The notes under the pieces are model-generated. The model made no database searches, had not been told where the DNA came from, and worked only from the letters and a program-made list of their open reading frames with translations. A stretch of 64,000 nucleotides of DNA from Anaeramoeba flamelloides (Eukaryota > Metamonada > Anaeramoebidae). Below are positions 35,309 to 47,815 of this stretch, piece after piece. Positions within the stretch are counted from its first letter, which is position 1; every line of letters begins with the position of its first letter. The stretch covers positions 2,914,001 to 2,978,000 of the forward strand of contig JANTQA010000015.1 of the NCBI GenBank assembly GCA_027625915.1, written 5' to 3'. The translations under genes were made by a program, and so were the position numbers.

Positions 35309-38300
35309 GGGGAGTTTTTCTAAATTTTTAATTCTGTTAAGCTTGAATTTTTTTTCATTTCATATTAATTGTCTTTTTTTTTTTCATTTTTATATTTCAC
35401 TTTTCCTTTTTTTTTTTTTATTTGTTCCTTATTAGTTTTACCCATTTTCCGTTTTAACCTTTCCTTTTTTATTTATTATTTGTTCTTTATAAATATAAAA
35501 TTACTTATTCTTGAAATGAATATTTTTCATCTCCAAAAAATTACTTAATCATTAAAATATAGAATAAAAAGAAAATTATTATAATTTGTTATTTGAATCT
35601 TTAGATCTACTTTATATTAAAACTAATCCTATAAATAAATCCTGAATTTTATAAGGTAATGGTAATTACAAATAGGGGATTAATGTTTATTAATTGGATG
35701 TTTCAAAATTAAGAAATTATATTATTTTTGTTTTTTTTTTTAGTTTAATAATTACCACCAATAAAAAATTAATTTAGAAATAATCATATAACATCTTTAT
35801 AATAAAACTCTTGTTTTGATTCTGATTTTTTTAATAAAAATAAAATTAAATTTTTCCTAAATCATGTTAGAATTTTAATTATTTTCAAAATATTTCAAAT
35901 TTTAAAATAAATTTTGTCTTTTCCTTAAATCCTTCAAAAAAAAAAAAAAAATTCAAAATATTTAAGTTGAATTCATTGGAAAAAAGTTATTTAATGGTTT
36001 TTATATAAATTTAAAAAATTTTTCTAGTATTTTTTTTAATAGGTGATACAATTTTCATAAAAACTCTTTGGTAATTTTTTTATTGGATTATTTTTTTTAA
36101 GATCCAAAATTTGGAAAGCAATTCCAATCATAGCTTGAAAATTTATCAAACATAGAAATTGATTTTCTATTATAAAATTTCATTATGTACTAGAAAATGT
36201 AAAATTATTTTGAAAAAATTCTGATTAACTGTACAATTTTTAAATAGAAAAAAAAAAAAAAAAAACTAATTTTTTTATTAGATTGTTTGGTTTTTAACAT
36301 TGACAAAAAAAATTAGATTAAAGAGCTAAATTTAATATCAAACTTCAATTTCCCAAATTGTAAAAATCTTATATTGTCACAATTTAAAAATATGGATAGA
36401 AAAATCGCTTTCTGTTATTTTTTTTAGTAATGAAATTCTATTTTTGTTATTTTATTATTGAAATAAATATTTTCTCTGATAATCCGATAGAAATTGAAGT
36501 TTTCATTTGAAAATAAGATGGAAACGTAAATTTTATATTATAGATAGGGGAATTTAATTAGAGTTAAAAAAAATAAGTATATATATATATATATATGTGT
36601 GTGTGTTAGAAATCCTGAATATAAGCTTAATTTCAAAAATAGAGGCAAATTTTTGATTGAAAAAAAAATATAGTTTCTCATTTAGTGAATACCAAAACTC
36701 AACCCAGAAAAATCAGAACTTAAAACTAAAAAATAACTGTCTAAAACACCCTTTTCTGTTTTAATTATTATTTCTAATAAAAGAATAGAGAAAAGAAACC
36801 CATTAAGAAAAAAATAAATCTGACCCTATTTTTGAAATGATTTTTCATCTTAAAATTATCCATTTAAGATTCACCATTGCTTCCAAGAACCTTTTGAAAC
36901 AACTTTCCATCAGAGTTATCAGATTTTTACTATTCACCCATTTGGTATCAACCCAAACTTTCCTTGATACCTTTTTCAAGATAAAAAGAATCTCAACAAA
37001 AGAAAGAAAAAGAAAAAGAAAAAGAAAAAGAAAAGAAAACGAAAACAAAACCAATTTTTTGAATGTACAACAAAGAACTCAAAGATAAAATGAATACGAT
37101 CACATTCATCACATTGTCTCCAAATGAAAGAGAAAAGAAGATCTTATTTGATCTTGCTATTTCTTCACTTTTCAAGGAACCATTGTAACTCATTAAAGCA
37201 AATTTGGTTGATACTTGTTTTCGAAGCAAACACTTCTTGGGTGTTTTACTTTCTTTGAATTTTACAATCCCTTTCCTCAATGCTAATTAATCTCATCTCT
37301 TGAATATTAACGGTTTTCAAAAATGTTCTTGTTCATTCAACATAAAAATAAAAATATGGAATCATTTCGAAAGAAAAATTGCAAAAAAATGAATTCAACT
37401 TTGGGAAATTTTCATTAAAAGAAGATTGTTTCTTGATATTAAATATTCAATAATGACTTTTAAAAGATATTGGGTTCAAAATATTTGGTTAACACAACAC
37501 ACATACCAATAATTTAGAAAATACTAATGATGACCTTATTTTTGAAATTTAGCTTATGATTTAGATAAGTGTTATAAATTTTATCAATTTTTTTCCATTT
37601 TACTAATTTAAGTTAAATCATGGATCTTCTAGATGGATATTTATGATGCAATACTATCTTAATTGTCAATTATAAATTTAGAATTAATTTGAATATTTGA
37701 GGGTTTCGAAACTCTCTCAATAATAATACAACATCAATAAACGGAGAAAGGGTTTTGTTACTATGATGATTGGATTTTTTATTATTTTCAACAAAAGAGT
37801 GAAATATAATCGCTTTTATTAACTTTAAAATTATTGTGTCAGAAAAAATCAAAATACAAATTTTTTTTAAATTAAAATTACTTGTGGCTTTGAGAAAAAA
37901 AGGTAAATAATTAAAAATAATGTGTTTCCTCAGAATAGAATCTTCCTACCTTATGATTTGTATTGATCATACTCTCACTTGTAAATTATCCATCTTATAA
38001 TTAATAAATAATCTTAAAAATGTGAATTTGGATTAATGAATAGAAAAACTCTAGACTGTTTATAATAATCAAAAAACACAAGAAAATTTTGATTTTTTCT
38101 TATCATAAATATTTATTTTTAATTAAATGTTTTTTTAAAAAAAAGAGATTATTAAAGTTAAAATATTTGTTTTCAATGTAAAACAAAATAAATGGTGAAT
38201 GTCGAATAATTATAGAATTTTTTACTTTCAGATGGAAAAAATTTAAAGTAAAAGTATTTGGGTGTTTGGCTATGATTAGAATTAATAACATTGTAAAAAA

Positions 38301-38439
38301 AAAAGAATAGAATTATAAAAATAATTTTTTTGAAAAAAAATTAAAAAAAAAGCAAAATTTTCAATTTTTTATCCACCCAAATAAAAATTAAAATAAAAAA
38401 CTATATTTCATTCAAAAAAAAATAAAAAAAAAAAATTAA
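35309..38439. other. Intergenic region between convergent TRAPPC9 and WD40-BAR-SH3 genes
   Basis: Both flanking genes end here, so 3' UTR sequence is expected at each edge. A TA/TG microsatellite lies at 36579-36606. 36830-37290 is less A+T-rich and includes a run of AGAAAA hexamers (about 37000-37037). Open frames there on both strands are short; 37062-37187 (+) reads MYNKELKDKMNTITFITLSP and ends LFKEPL. I recognise none of them. The remainder (35320-36570, 37300-38430) is A+T-rich with nothing recognised. Confidence 0.5.
37062..37187 (+). CDS. Possible small ORF or lone exon, unrecognised
   Basis: A 41-codon frame from ATG to TAA in a locally less A+T-rich patch. The C-terminal part, LSPNEREKKILFDLAISSLF, has the look of a helical protein segment rather than translated A/T-rich filler. 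No family is recognised and there is no supporting exon upstream or downstream. It could be chance, or one exon of a small gene between two convergent ones. Confidence 0.15.
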
Positions 38440-41148
38440 TTAATTCTCTTCATTATCTGAACTGCTGCTGCTGCTGCTGCTACTGCTACTGTTGCTACTA
38501 TTACTGCTCTCATTACTTGTATTACTTGAACTTTTTTTACCACTCTTTGATTTATTTTTATCATTTACCTTTTCTTCATCATCATCATTATCTTTATCGT
38601 TTTCTGATTTTTGATCATTTTTCAGTTCGGAATTGATTTTATGTGAGGAGTTTTTTGTTAACAAACTTTTTTCATTAAATTCGCTATCTAATAAGGAATA
38701 ACTTTCTCTTAAGGATCCACGAAATTGTGAGTCAATACTCATTCTTAATGAATCATATTCTGAATCACTTTCATGCGAATTGAAATAGCCAGAAAAGGTT
38801 TTTGACATGGTTTTCTCATCAGAGCCTTTTGTAATATATCCCAAATTCTGAGCAGTATCTTCTGAAACGAAAAGAACTGAATTTGTTAAAAACTTGCCAC
38901 TTTTATTGCCAATTACGCCAAGTGAATAATGGTCGCCCTTTTCAAGAACCTGTATTAATTGGTCTTTTTCGAATGGCAATTGGTCCTTTTCGGTTGAACG
39001 GTTGGGTAATAGGGAAACTGCTAAGCTTGCCGAAGAATTGAGATTAATTTTCAATTGTTGAACTTGTTCCAAATCAAAAAAATTGATTAACTTTTGTTCG
39101 TTTATTAAATTTTGTGTTTTAGACTTTTGAAGCAAGGATTCCTCCCCCGCATATTTGAGCCAGGTGACATTTAGCATTAACGCCTCACTTAGCGATCTCT
39201 TTAACGCGATTTTGGAGATTATTAAGCCGGTAAATGGCTCAATTTGATTAATTAAATCATAGCAATCACTATAATATTCCGTCTGCGTTTGGAAGAATTG
39301 GCAAATGATATTTATTAATTTAAACATTTCTGTTGTCTCGATTGTCTCCAATTGTTGAACGATTTGCACTTTGCTCTCAAGGAAGGCCCTTTTCGCCTTT
39401 TCGAGCAAATCGTCTAATTGTTGATCCTTTTTTCTATTTTTCTTTTTAGTTTTTAATGGGTTATTTTTTAAAGTGAAATATTCCTTTGTTGCAAAATCAT
39501 AATCATTTATTTTTTTTTTAAATTCCTTTAAGATCGTGGCTTGGAATTGTTGGAATTCCGGTAAGAATTTTGATTTCATAAACTTGAGAAAAGTTTTCCT
39601 TTTTTTTTCAATTTGCTCTCGGATGTTCCCATATTTATATAAAAATGGAATTATTGGTATTTGGTAAATATCATTTATGTCCTCTGGGAACTGTTGGCAA
39701 ATGGAGTCTTGCTCTGATTCCACAAATTTTAATATTGATTTCGACAATTCGTTGCCCTGGTCCAAATTGCTTAGGTTAGTCTGGATAAACTGTTCGCCAC
39801 ACTGGATGACCCTTTCAATCTTCTGTTTTAAATCATCGTATTGATCAAAGAGATAGTATACAAACTTCTCGTCAGGGTTGTTCGTTTTAAATCTGATCCT
39901 TCTTGCTCGTTTCTTCTTTTCGCTCCTGTTCTGGTTGGAGGTTTTTGATTTCTTTTTGCCGATCGATTTAATTGCGGGCCATTTGATTAAATTGCCGTCA
40001 GACCCGACAGAAAAGATTTCCGTTTCCGTAAAGGACAAGTTTTGGACAACGCCGCGATGCCCCACATACACGTACTCACATTTGCCGTTTTTCAAATTCC
40101 ACACACGCACAGTTCGATCCCTTCCTCCAGAATATAAATTGTTCTGGAAAATACCAAAAGTGGAAACCTTCCCATCATGGCCCTCGAGAGAACGCACCAA
40201 TTTGTTTTGAGTCATGTCGATGCACCCAATCGTGCCGTCCCAAGACGCAGAATATACTAATTTGTTATGGAGCTCCAGTTTGATAATTGCGAATTTGTGT
40301 GCCTTAAAGGACGAAACACACTCGTAACTTTTCAAATCCCAGCATTTGATTTCTCCATCCTTTGACGCTGTGTACAACAAGTCATTGACATCGTCGAAGT
40401 ATTGCGCCAAGATCCACGACTTGTGCCCACTTAAGACCTTCTTACACTGCCCAGTCTCAGTTGACCAGACCCTGATCGTCTTGTCGACAGAAGAAGTCAA
40501 TAGTGTGTTGTTTTTGTACACCAGGCCGCTGATTTGATCGGTGTGTTCGCTAAAGATCTGCTGGCAATTCCCGGACTGCGTATCCCAAATACGGACAGTG
40601 TGATCTGCAGAGCCCGTAAACATCCTTTCATCTTTGACTAATAAACAAGAGAGCCGATCCTCGTGACCAATAAACTCATTAAGAACTTTACCAGTCCTCA
40701 GTGACCAGCTCATAGCCGTCTTGTCATGTGAACCAGTATACAAAATTTCATTTACTAATTTCATACCTGTAATTCTTGCCTTTTTGTTATTTGTTTTTTA
40801 TTATTTGTTTTTTGTTTTTTGTTGTTATGTTTTTTTTTTGTTTTTTTAAGATTGTCGAAAATTTGATTTTGATTTAAAGGTTTTTATTGTCTTTAGTTTC
40901 ATTTTTCGTTGCTTATGAAAAAAAAAGAATTAATTCTGAAAAAGGGTTGTTTTTTTCCTTTTTTTTTTTTGGCTTACATTATGTCCTTGGAAATGTTGAA
41001 CATTTTCTCCTTCAAGTGTCCATTTTTTAACAGTTTTATCATCGGAGCAAGTAAAAAGATGAGACTCATAAAGAGAAATACCATTAATACCAGAAAGGTG
41101 ACCTTGAAAAGTTCCTAATGGGTTGACTACTGGGATATCTTCTGTCAT
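38440..41148 (-). CDS. WD40 propeller - BAR domain - SH3-like protein, two exons
   Basis: Minus-strand exons 41148-40978 and 40779-38440 join (phase 0, intron 198 bp) to give 836 residues. The junction GHN|ARITGMKLVNEILYTGS completes WD repeat 2, which is why the exon starts at GCA (40779) and not at the next ATG (40764). Residues about 12-326 are eight WD40 units with GH and WD-type signatures (GSHDKT..SW, GSADHTVRIW, SSVDKTIRVW, GGRDRTVRVW). A basic linker (331-355) follows. Residues about 358-607 are long amphipathic helices with BAR/ACAP-GRAF-like pattern (LINIICQFFQTQTEYYSDCY, NQIEPF). Residues about 639-697 are SH3-like (LAVSLLPNR, DQLPFEKDQLIQVLEKGD, GKFLTNSVLFV), but the usual ligand-groove Trp, Pro and Tyr are replaced. 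The tail (702-836) is Ser-rich and acidic and ends in a Ser run. Inferred role: membrane-curvature binding with a WD40 scaffold; the BAR call rests on pattern only. Confidence 0.85.
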
Positions 41149-41994
41149 TTTATAAATTAAGAATTTTTTTTTATTTGTTTAATATTCTTTTCTTTTCTTT
41201 TCTTTTATTTCGTTTGTGAATTTTTTGAAGAGATATTCTTTTAGTGAAGAATTTGTTGTTCTTTTTGTTTTTTATTAAAAAATAAAAGTAAAAAAATGAA
41301 TTAATTTATTCCAAATTATGTGAATTTGAGTCACAAAAAGAACCTTAAGAAAATAACCAATATAGATTTTTCTATCCTTTGTTTGAACAATTTCATTAGA
41401 AATTGTTTATTTTATGAGTTTTATTTTAATTGAAAAAACCATGAGGATCAATTTTTTTACAAATATTTTTGTTTCTTTGTTTAAACAAATATTTCAAAGA
41501 AAGATATATTATTTTGTAAATCTTTAATTGGTATTTTATTTGATCGCTAATAAGTTTTTGTGGACTAAGTTAGTTGAATACAATTATTTTGCAAAAAAAT
41601 ATGAGAAATGTAGATTTTAAGGATTACACTCCCAAGGTGGAGGGTGTTTTGTTGTTGTGTTATTTTACATTCACACATTTAATAGAATTTTGATTCTAAA
41701 GAAATCATAAAAAAAAGTAACTGATTGAAAAACAACCAAAATGATCCGAAACATAATAAAAATAAATTTTCAAATAATGTCTTGAAGAAAATTTTGACAA
41801 AAAAATGAATTTAAGGAGTTTTCAAAGACAAATTCAAATTTGAATACTTTTAAAACTTGTAAAATTATTTGGTAAAAAATATTAAGAACAGAACGAGAAA
41901 TTGTTTTGTTCATAGATTTGAAACAGAAATTGTGAAATTTTCAATTCAAATTTTGGTAGGATCCAAGATACTGTATTCAAAATAACCCCTGCAA

Positions 41995-42440
41995 AAAAAT
42001 ATAATGCATGTTTCAAAATAAAAAGCGTGTTTTTTTTTTGTTATAGTTTGCCAATACATTAACCAATCAAAGAAACCAATAATAAACCCTAAAAAATATG
42101 GTAATGGTTCCTTAAAGTTCTATTATTAAATAAAGAAATTCAAAAAATGAAGGATCAAATTGGAAAATTTTTCTCAAAAAAAAGATTTATTTTTTAAAGA
42201 ATATTTTAATCATAAAAAAAAAAAAAACAAAAAAATTGAGAATATTATCAAAAATTTTTAACTATTTGAATGAATAATTTAAATTTTACTGAAAATAACC
42301 CAGACCTTAACTTTCAAAATTGATTCGAACTTAGGTATACTATTTATTAGTAGTTTGGATGTTACCTTGGTACAAGAATAAAAAAAAGCACGGATTATAT
42401 TTTGAAACACGGATTATAGTCGTTATGCACACTTTATTTT
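41995..42440 (+). repeat. Family I repeat, uninterrupted copy
   Basis: Same repeat as 24598-25605 without the foldback insertion, so it approximates an empty site. Shared stretches: TTTCAAAATAAAAAGCGTG, CCAATCAAAGAAACC, GAATAATTTAAATTTTACTG, GGATGTTACCTTGG and GGATTATATTTTGAAACACG. Confidence 0.65.
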
Positions 42441-44037
42441 GATCACTATAAGTGAAAATTGTTGGAATTGTAAAAATTTCCCATTTTTTGTAAGAGAAAT
42501 TCTAAGAGTACTCAAATTCAACTTAGACTATAAAACCCATTCAAACAAGTATTTAACTACAATTTCCTCAGTCTTCGCCTGAAAAGTAATCATAAGAAAG
42601 GGTTATTTTCCCAAAAAAAAGTTTTATTTATTGAGCCATGTCATCTTCATAGATTCTTATAATATACAAAACTCAAATTAGATAATATAATAGTATTTAT
42701 TTTGATGGCTAAAATTGATTTAAAATATAGTCTAATAGTTAAAAAAAGTAAGAAAAATGAAAACAAATTATTGAGAAATATACAATATTATTTTCAAAAA
42801 AAAAAAAAACAAAATCAAGATTTGATTATTTTTTTTTTAATATTAAACGTTTGTGATAACATAATATTACCATTTATTCATTTATGAACCTAAATTTATT
42901 CACCTATTTTTATTTTCGTTATTATGTATTCAAAATAAGAACTTAAAAAGGATATCTTTTCTTGAAAAAATAAAAAGAAAATTTTTTATTATGCAGTAAA
43001 GTAAAGTAAAAGAAAAAGAAAGACAAGAAATAAAAGAGAATTAAATCATAATAGCTAAAAAATTAAACACTTAATTAAAAATTATGGTATACGTACACCA
43101 GGTGTTGAATTGGATATTTGTTATAGTTTCTATTTTTGTTGAAAAAATATGGATCATCTCGATAATTTGTTTTCAAAAAGATCGTAATATTTGATCATCT
43201 ATTGATCAAATTGAATATTTTATTTTTATAAGTTATAAATTAGAACATCATTGATATGTAACCAATAAAATTCATGTTTATAAATAGAATAATTTGATTT
43301 TAATATTGTAAAAAAATTTTTTTCAGAGTTATAATTTTGAATTTCTTGTTGGGTACCTTTACATTCTAGAAAATAGCATAATAAGATTTCTATATATATA
43401 TATATACATAATTATCCATTGTTAATTGTTTAAATTCTTTTTGTTCTATATTTAAAACAATAATACCAATCTTTTGAAAGGGTTAATTTTCAAAGTTTTT
43501 TTTTGTATTCAAGTTATCATTTTTTATCAAATATTTTTCTCTATGAACTTTAAACCAACAATTCTTAAACTTCCCCTAAAATTAATAATTAAAATTTCTT
43601 TTCATCAAACAAATTGATATTTTGGGCCCAATTATATATAAATATTAAGAATGAATCCATTATTTTTAAACACTATTAATTGTATTTTCCAAAAAAATCA
43701 AATTATTTCCAAGACAAAACTTGAATATTTTATGGTTTTACTTATAATATAAACCTTGGTAGATGATTTTTTATTAAAAAATATTTTTCTCATTGCCAAT
43801 CAACTTCAAAATGACAAATTTGTTTGGAAGAGGTGAGAAAATTAATTTATTCGAACTTATTGTTAATATTAGTCTTTAATAACTGATACAAAGTGTAAAA
43901 ATTAAACGTTGTAAATTATTGAGTTTTACAATTTTAGAAAATCAATAAAGAGTTCCATATATTTATCAAAAATTTACATAATAGTAAACTAAAAACTGCT
44001 TTTCAAATTTTTGAGATCAAAGGTTTTTTCAAGATAC

Positions 44038-44118
44038 AATCGTTTGGTGAACACCAATATAATGTTTGAAAAATGTTTATTTTAATAATTTAAAGATTGG
44101 TTTTCACCAAACGATTTT
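44038..44118. repeat. Small 80-bp hairpin element
   Basis: AATCGTTTGGTGAACACCAA at the left pairs with TTGGTTTTCACCAAACGATT at the right around a ~40 bp A/T-rich loop. It is isolated from the other families and may be a tiny foldback element. Confidence 0.6.
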
Positions 44119-44570
44119 TTGATTAAAATTGTTATTAGTTTATTAAGATAATCGGAAATTATATTTACTATTACCAAAATTTGGATAATACAAGGAATTC
44201 TTTATTTATCTCAAAAAAGGTAAAAACTCTATTTCTTACAACACTCATATTTACACTTGTGTATTTATGAAGCAATAATATTCAATTTTTAATTCTAAAT
44301 TAATTTTGCCATAATAATAACAATTATAGAAAAGTTTTTTTATCAAAACTTGATACTGGTCATAGGTATAAAATTATAAATCATTCAGCTGGTAAAAATT
44401 TACAAATTTCTAAATAAAACCTACTTTTCATGAATTGTTAGTTTTAAAATCTTGGTGTACCCTTTTATTTCAAATAAGAAATCTTGTTTTAGAAATTGTA
44501 AAGAAAAAATATATTGAATCAATAACAACCCTTGAATATGCTGAATTGGGGGAAATTTCTTTACAAGTTA

Positions 44571-44770
44571 CAGTCAGTTTCAAATTTAAGGCACAAAATA
44601 TCACCGATAATTAAAGCACCAAAAAAAAATCATAATTAAGGTAAAAAATCTGGAATTTTGTATGACTCAAATTATTTCAATGGTATGGAAATTCTGTGAT
44701 TTAATCCATGATTTTTTTTGTATTCTTAAATTTTTATTGAATTTTTGTGCCTCAATAGTGGAACTGACTG
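44571..44770. mobile_element. Family C palindromic MITE, copy 3
   Basis: A 200 bp element with CAGTCAGTTTC at the left and GAACTGACTG at the right, flanked by TA on both sides (44569-44570, 44771-44772). The interior is more diverged than in 21243-21438 and 59668-59860. An 87-codon open frame that starts inside it is a by-product. Confidence 0.8.
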
Positions 44771-46173
44771 TATTATTTTTTTTTGATTTTTCAAAAAAAT
44801 TTCCTTTGCTTTGGTACCTTTTTCACCTTTTTGAAACCAACATTCATATGTTATTAATACATATCATTTTAATCACATATGGGTTTTATTTTTACTTCTC
44901 TGTATTTGTCTTTATAAATTTTTAATAAATTTAAAAATAATTCATTAGACAAAAACGTTTTTTAACTGGAGAAGAATATTCCTGTTATTATTGTTTTGTT
45001 ACCATTTTTTTTAAAAAAAAGATAATTAAAAACGAGTAAAGAAAAATCAGATAAAAAATTTTCGTTTGAAAGGTAATATATTTTATAAATCCTTTTTATA
45101 TTTTTTTATAATCTCTTTGTTAAAATGAATTTATGTTGATTTTATGTTTAAAAAAGTTATTGTTTCACAAACAGACTGTGAATCAAATTTTTGTTATTTA
45201 ATAAAAATTGTAACTTTTTTGTTTTTGGTATTATTTTGATAAAAAGGTCAAAATTTTTATCAAAATTTCGATTTTTACCCTTCAAACAAATTCATAAGCT
45301 ATTATTAAAAAAAGATTATTATATATTTTTTTTAATATATTTTAATTTTAATTGAGAAAATTAATAAAAAAGATCTAAATCCCAATAATTATTAGAAATT
45401 GAGAAAAATTTAAATGACTATGTAATTTTTTAATAAACATAGTACCTAACTTGTATTTTCTTAATTCCAATTTCATCAAGATGTTAATAAGAGAAATCTT
45501 GTAATAAACACAATGGTTCATATTTAAAATTCATATTAATAAAGCCATAAAATTCAAACTCATTACTATTTGTTATTGTTTCTCATTTTATGCGAATTGA
45601 AAAAACAGGAGTTTATAGGTTTAATAATTTGAATTTTATATCAATTTCTTTTGTCATTTGAATCTTAATGATATTTAAAGCTATTGTTCAAAAAAAAAAG
45701 TTTTCAGGTTCTATTAAGATTTACAATGAAAAATCAAAAAATGAGAAATTGGTCATTTTACACTTTGTTTATCGTCATAAAAAGTGATTATCTAACCAGT
45801 GCTCATAAAATTGTTCAGGTTAATTTTATCGATTATTTAGGAAAGTTGTGATTTGCAATATAATAAATTGTCATAAAAATATACTTTATAGTCATTTTTG
45901 ACCGATATTTACAATTTAAAATAAAGTATTTGATTGTAAAGACAATCTTCTTGAAGGATCTCACCTAAATTGTTTTTCAAAAAATATAAGTCATTTATTA
46001 TAATTATTAAAATATTTGGTCTTCATTTGAATGTTTATTACCTTCAAAATATTATGATGGTTTTGACCATTATTACTAATATTCTGAATTAAATTTTTAA
46101 TGTATCAAAAAAAGAAAAAAATTAAATAGTAACTCAAATTTTTTTCTCAACAGTCAAGGTAATTTCAAGAATT

Positions 46174-46658
46174 CGCCGTCATGAAAAAAATTGAGTACAA
46201 GATTTTTAATTGGAAATATTTTGGGAAATTGTTGTGTAATAATAAATATTTTAAATCAAATCCTTTTCATAAATAGTTAAATTTTTTATGAAACTAACAA
46301 TAAACCTACCTAAAATTCATTAAAGTGTGTGCATCTCTAGATTACTCAGGTACTTGTTTGATAGCCAAAGTAGATCAACTTTTTTTTCAAAAAACGATAG
46401 GGACTTATGAGGTTGACTCTGAATTTGGAAAATGATATTTTTTATTCTTGTTTTTTGATTGATTGAATGGTGTTTTGAACAAGGGAAGTTTCATTAATCA
46501 TCATTCTAATAAGTGGGTGAGTTATAATTTAAAAAATTTGATTCTTAAAAAAGGGATTGAATTTTAAATAAAAGAAATTACACAACAATTTTCATAATGT
46601 TTACAATTAAAAATCTTGTTAAGTATTATTTTAATGTTGGGTATTTTGTTCACTACTT
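46174..46658 (+). mobile_element. Family E MITE-like element, copy 3
   Basis: Same orientation as 19281-19786. Right end GGGTATTTTGTTCACTACTT; left end more decayed (GTCATGAAAAAAATTGAG). Core AACAATAAACCTACCTAAAA and AAGTAGATCAACTTTTTTTT are shared. Confidence 0.7.
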
Positions 46659-47074
46659 TTCATTTACTATAAAAAATATTTATTAGTTGTTTAAATAACT
46701 AAATGTTAACAACCTTTAATCCATCACAATCTTTAAAAAAATTTCAAAAAAAAAATTAAACATTTACTAATTTTTCACTTTTTAATAATTTTAATTCTAA
46801 TAAATACTGCTGATTAATAAAAGATCTTTGATCAAAAAATATTTTTAAAAGATATTTTACAATTTTTGTTGGAAAATCAATTTTCCAGGCTCTATTAATA
46901 TTTTTTTTAAATTTGACGTAAAAAAATTAGAAAATTTTTTTCTTGCGGTTTAGATGTCATTTTATTAGATTTTAGAAGTATTTTAAATCTGGTAAATATC
47001 TTTCAAATAGAGAATCAATTTTGACTATTAAAGAATAATTTATTCTTTTAAATTAGACAAATATTTTTTTTTTT

Positions 47075-47815
47075 TTTTTGATTTTTCCGTTAGGTTTTCC
47101 AGAATTCAAAAGAATAGAGTAAAATCATAAATTTTTCTCAATTCTTTTGAATCTTGTAAAACCGCCGTTAGCTTTTTTTTAATTTGAGAAATAAAAAGAA
47201 AATTTTTGAAATTTTCTTTTAATTTTTTAAATTAAAAAAAAGCTAGGCACTCTACGGACACTTCCGTTTGGGTTTTTTTTAATTTTTGAAATGAATAGAA
47301 AGTTTAAATTAAATTTTCGATTTATTTCAAAAAGTAAAAAAAAACCTAGAACACTTCATTAATAAAACAGAAAACCTCAAGAAAAGCTAGGCATTTGACG
47401 GTCACTTCCGTTAGGTTTTTTTTTAATTTTTAAATTTAGTAAAAAAACTTGATATATTAATGCATCACTTTTTGCCCAAGTGTAGGTTTTATTCCAAAAG
47501 TGAAAGTAAAAAAACTGTTTTTAGATTTTCCAGAATTTAAAAGAATTGAGTAAAATCTTTGATTTTTCTCCATTCTTTTGGATTCTGGAAAACCTATTCA
47601 CCCTGCGTACACTTTGCGTTAGGTTTTTTTTAATTTTTGAAAAATAGAATAAAAGCTACTTGGTTTTACCCAATTCTTTTGAATTCTGGAAAACCCCTAG
47701 CACTTCCATTGTTTGTTTTTTTAAATAATTAAAAAGAATAGAGTAAAATCATATAGATTTTATACAATTCTTTGAATCCTGGAAAACCCAAGGAAACGGA
47801 ATATTTATCATCGGT
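47075..47815. repeat. Family J cluster: tandem imperfect palindromes
   Basis: At least four hairpin units (47093-47163, 47518-47600, 47650-47695, 47728-47790) with arms of TTTTCCAGAATTCAAAAGAA and ATTCTTTTGAATTCTGGAAAA type around a short TAAAATCAT-like centre. Between them are two spacers that contain a CACTTCCGTT stretch followed by a T run (47246-47280, 47391-47420) next to AAAAAGCTAGGCA. Fragments also lie at 26996, 60720 and 61205. Class unknown. Confidence 0.65.

Noticed and set aside
36845-37280. Minus-strand open frames reading through the AGAAAA hexamers
   Set aside because: The Phe/Ser/Leu runs are the reverse reading of a simple repeat; the remaining part has no recognised similarity and no splice partner.
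40764-40764. Starting the WD40-BAR-SH3 protein at this internal ATG
   Set aside because: It would cut WD repeat 2 in half; exon 41148-40978 supplies repeat 1, and the acceptor at 40780 restores the GH-to-ITG stretch in frame.
47075-47815. CRISPR-like regular repeats
   Set aside because: The units are imperfect palindromes at irregular spacing with repeated, not unique, spacers, in a eukaryotic context.
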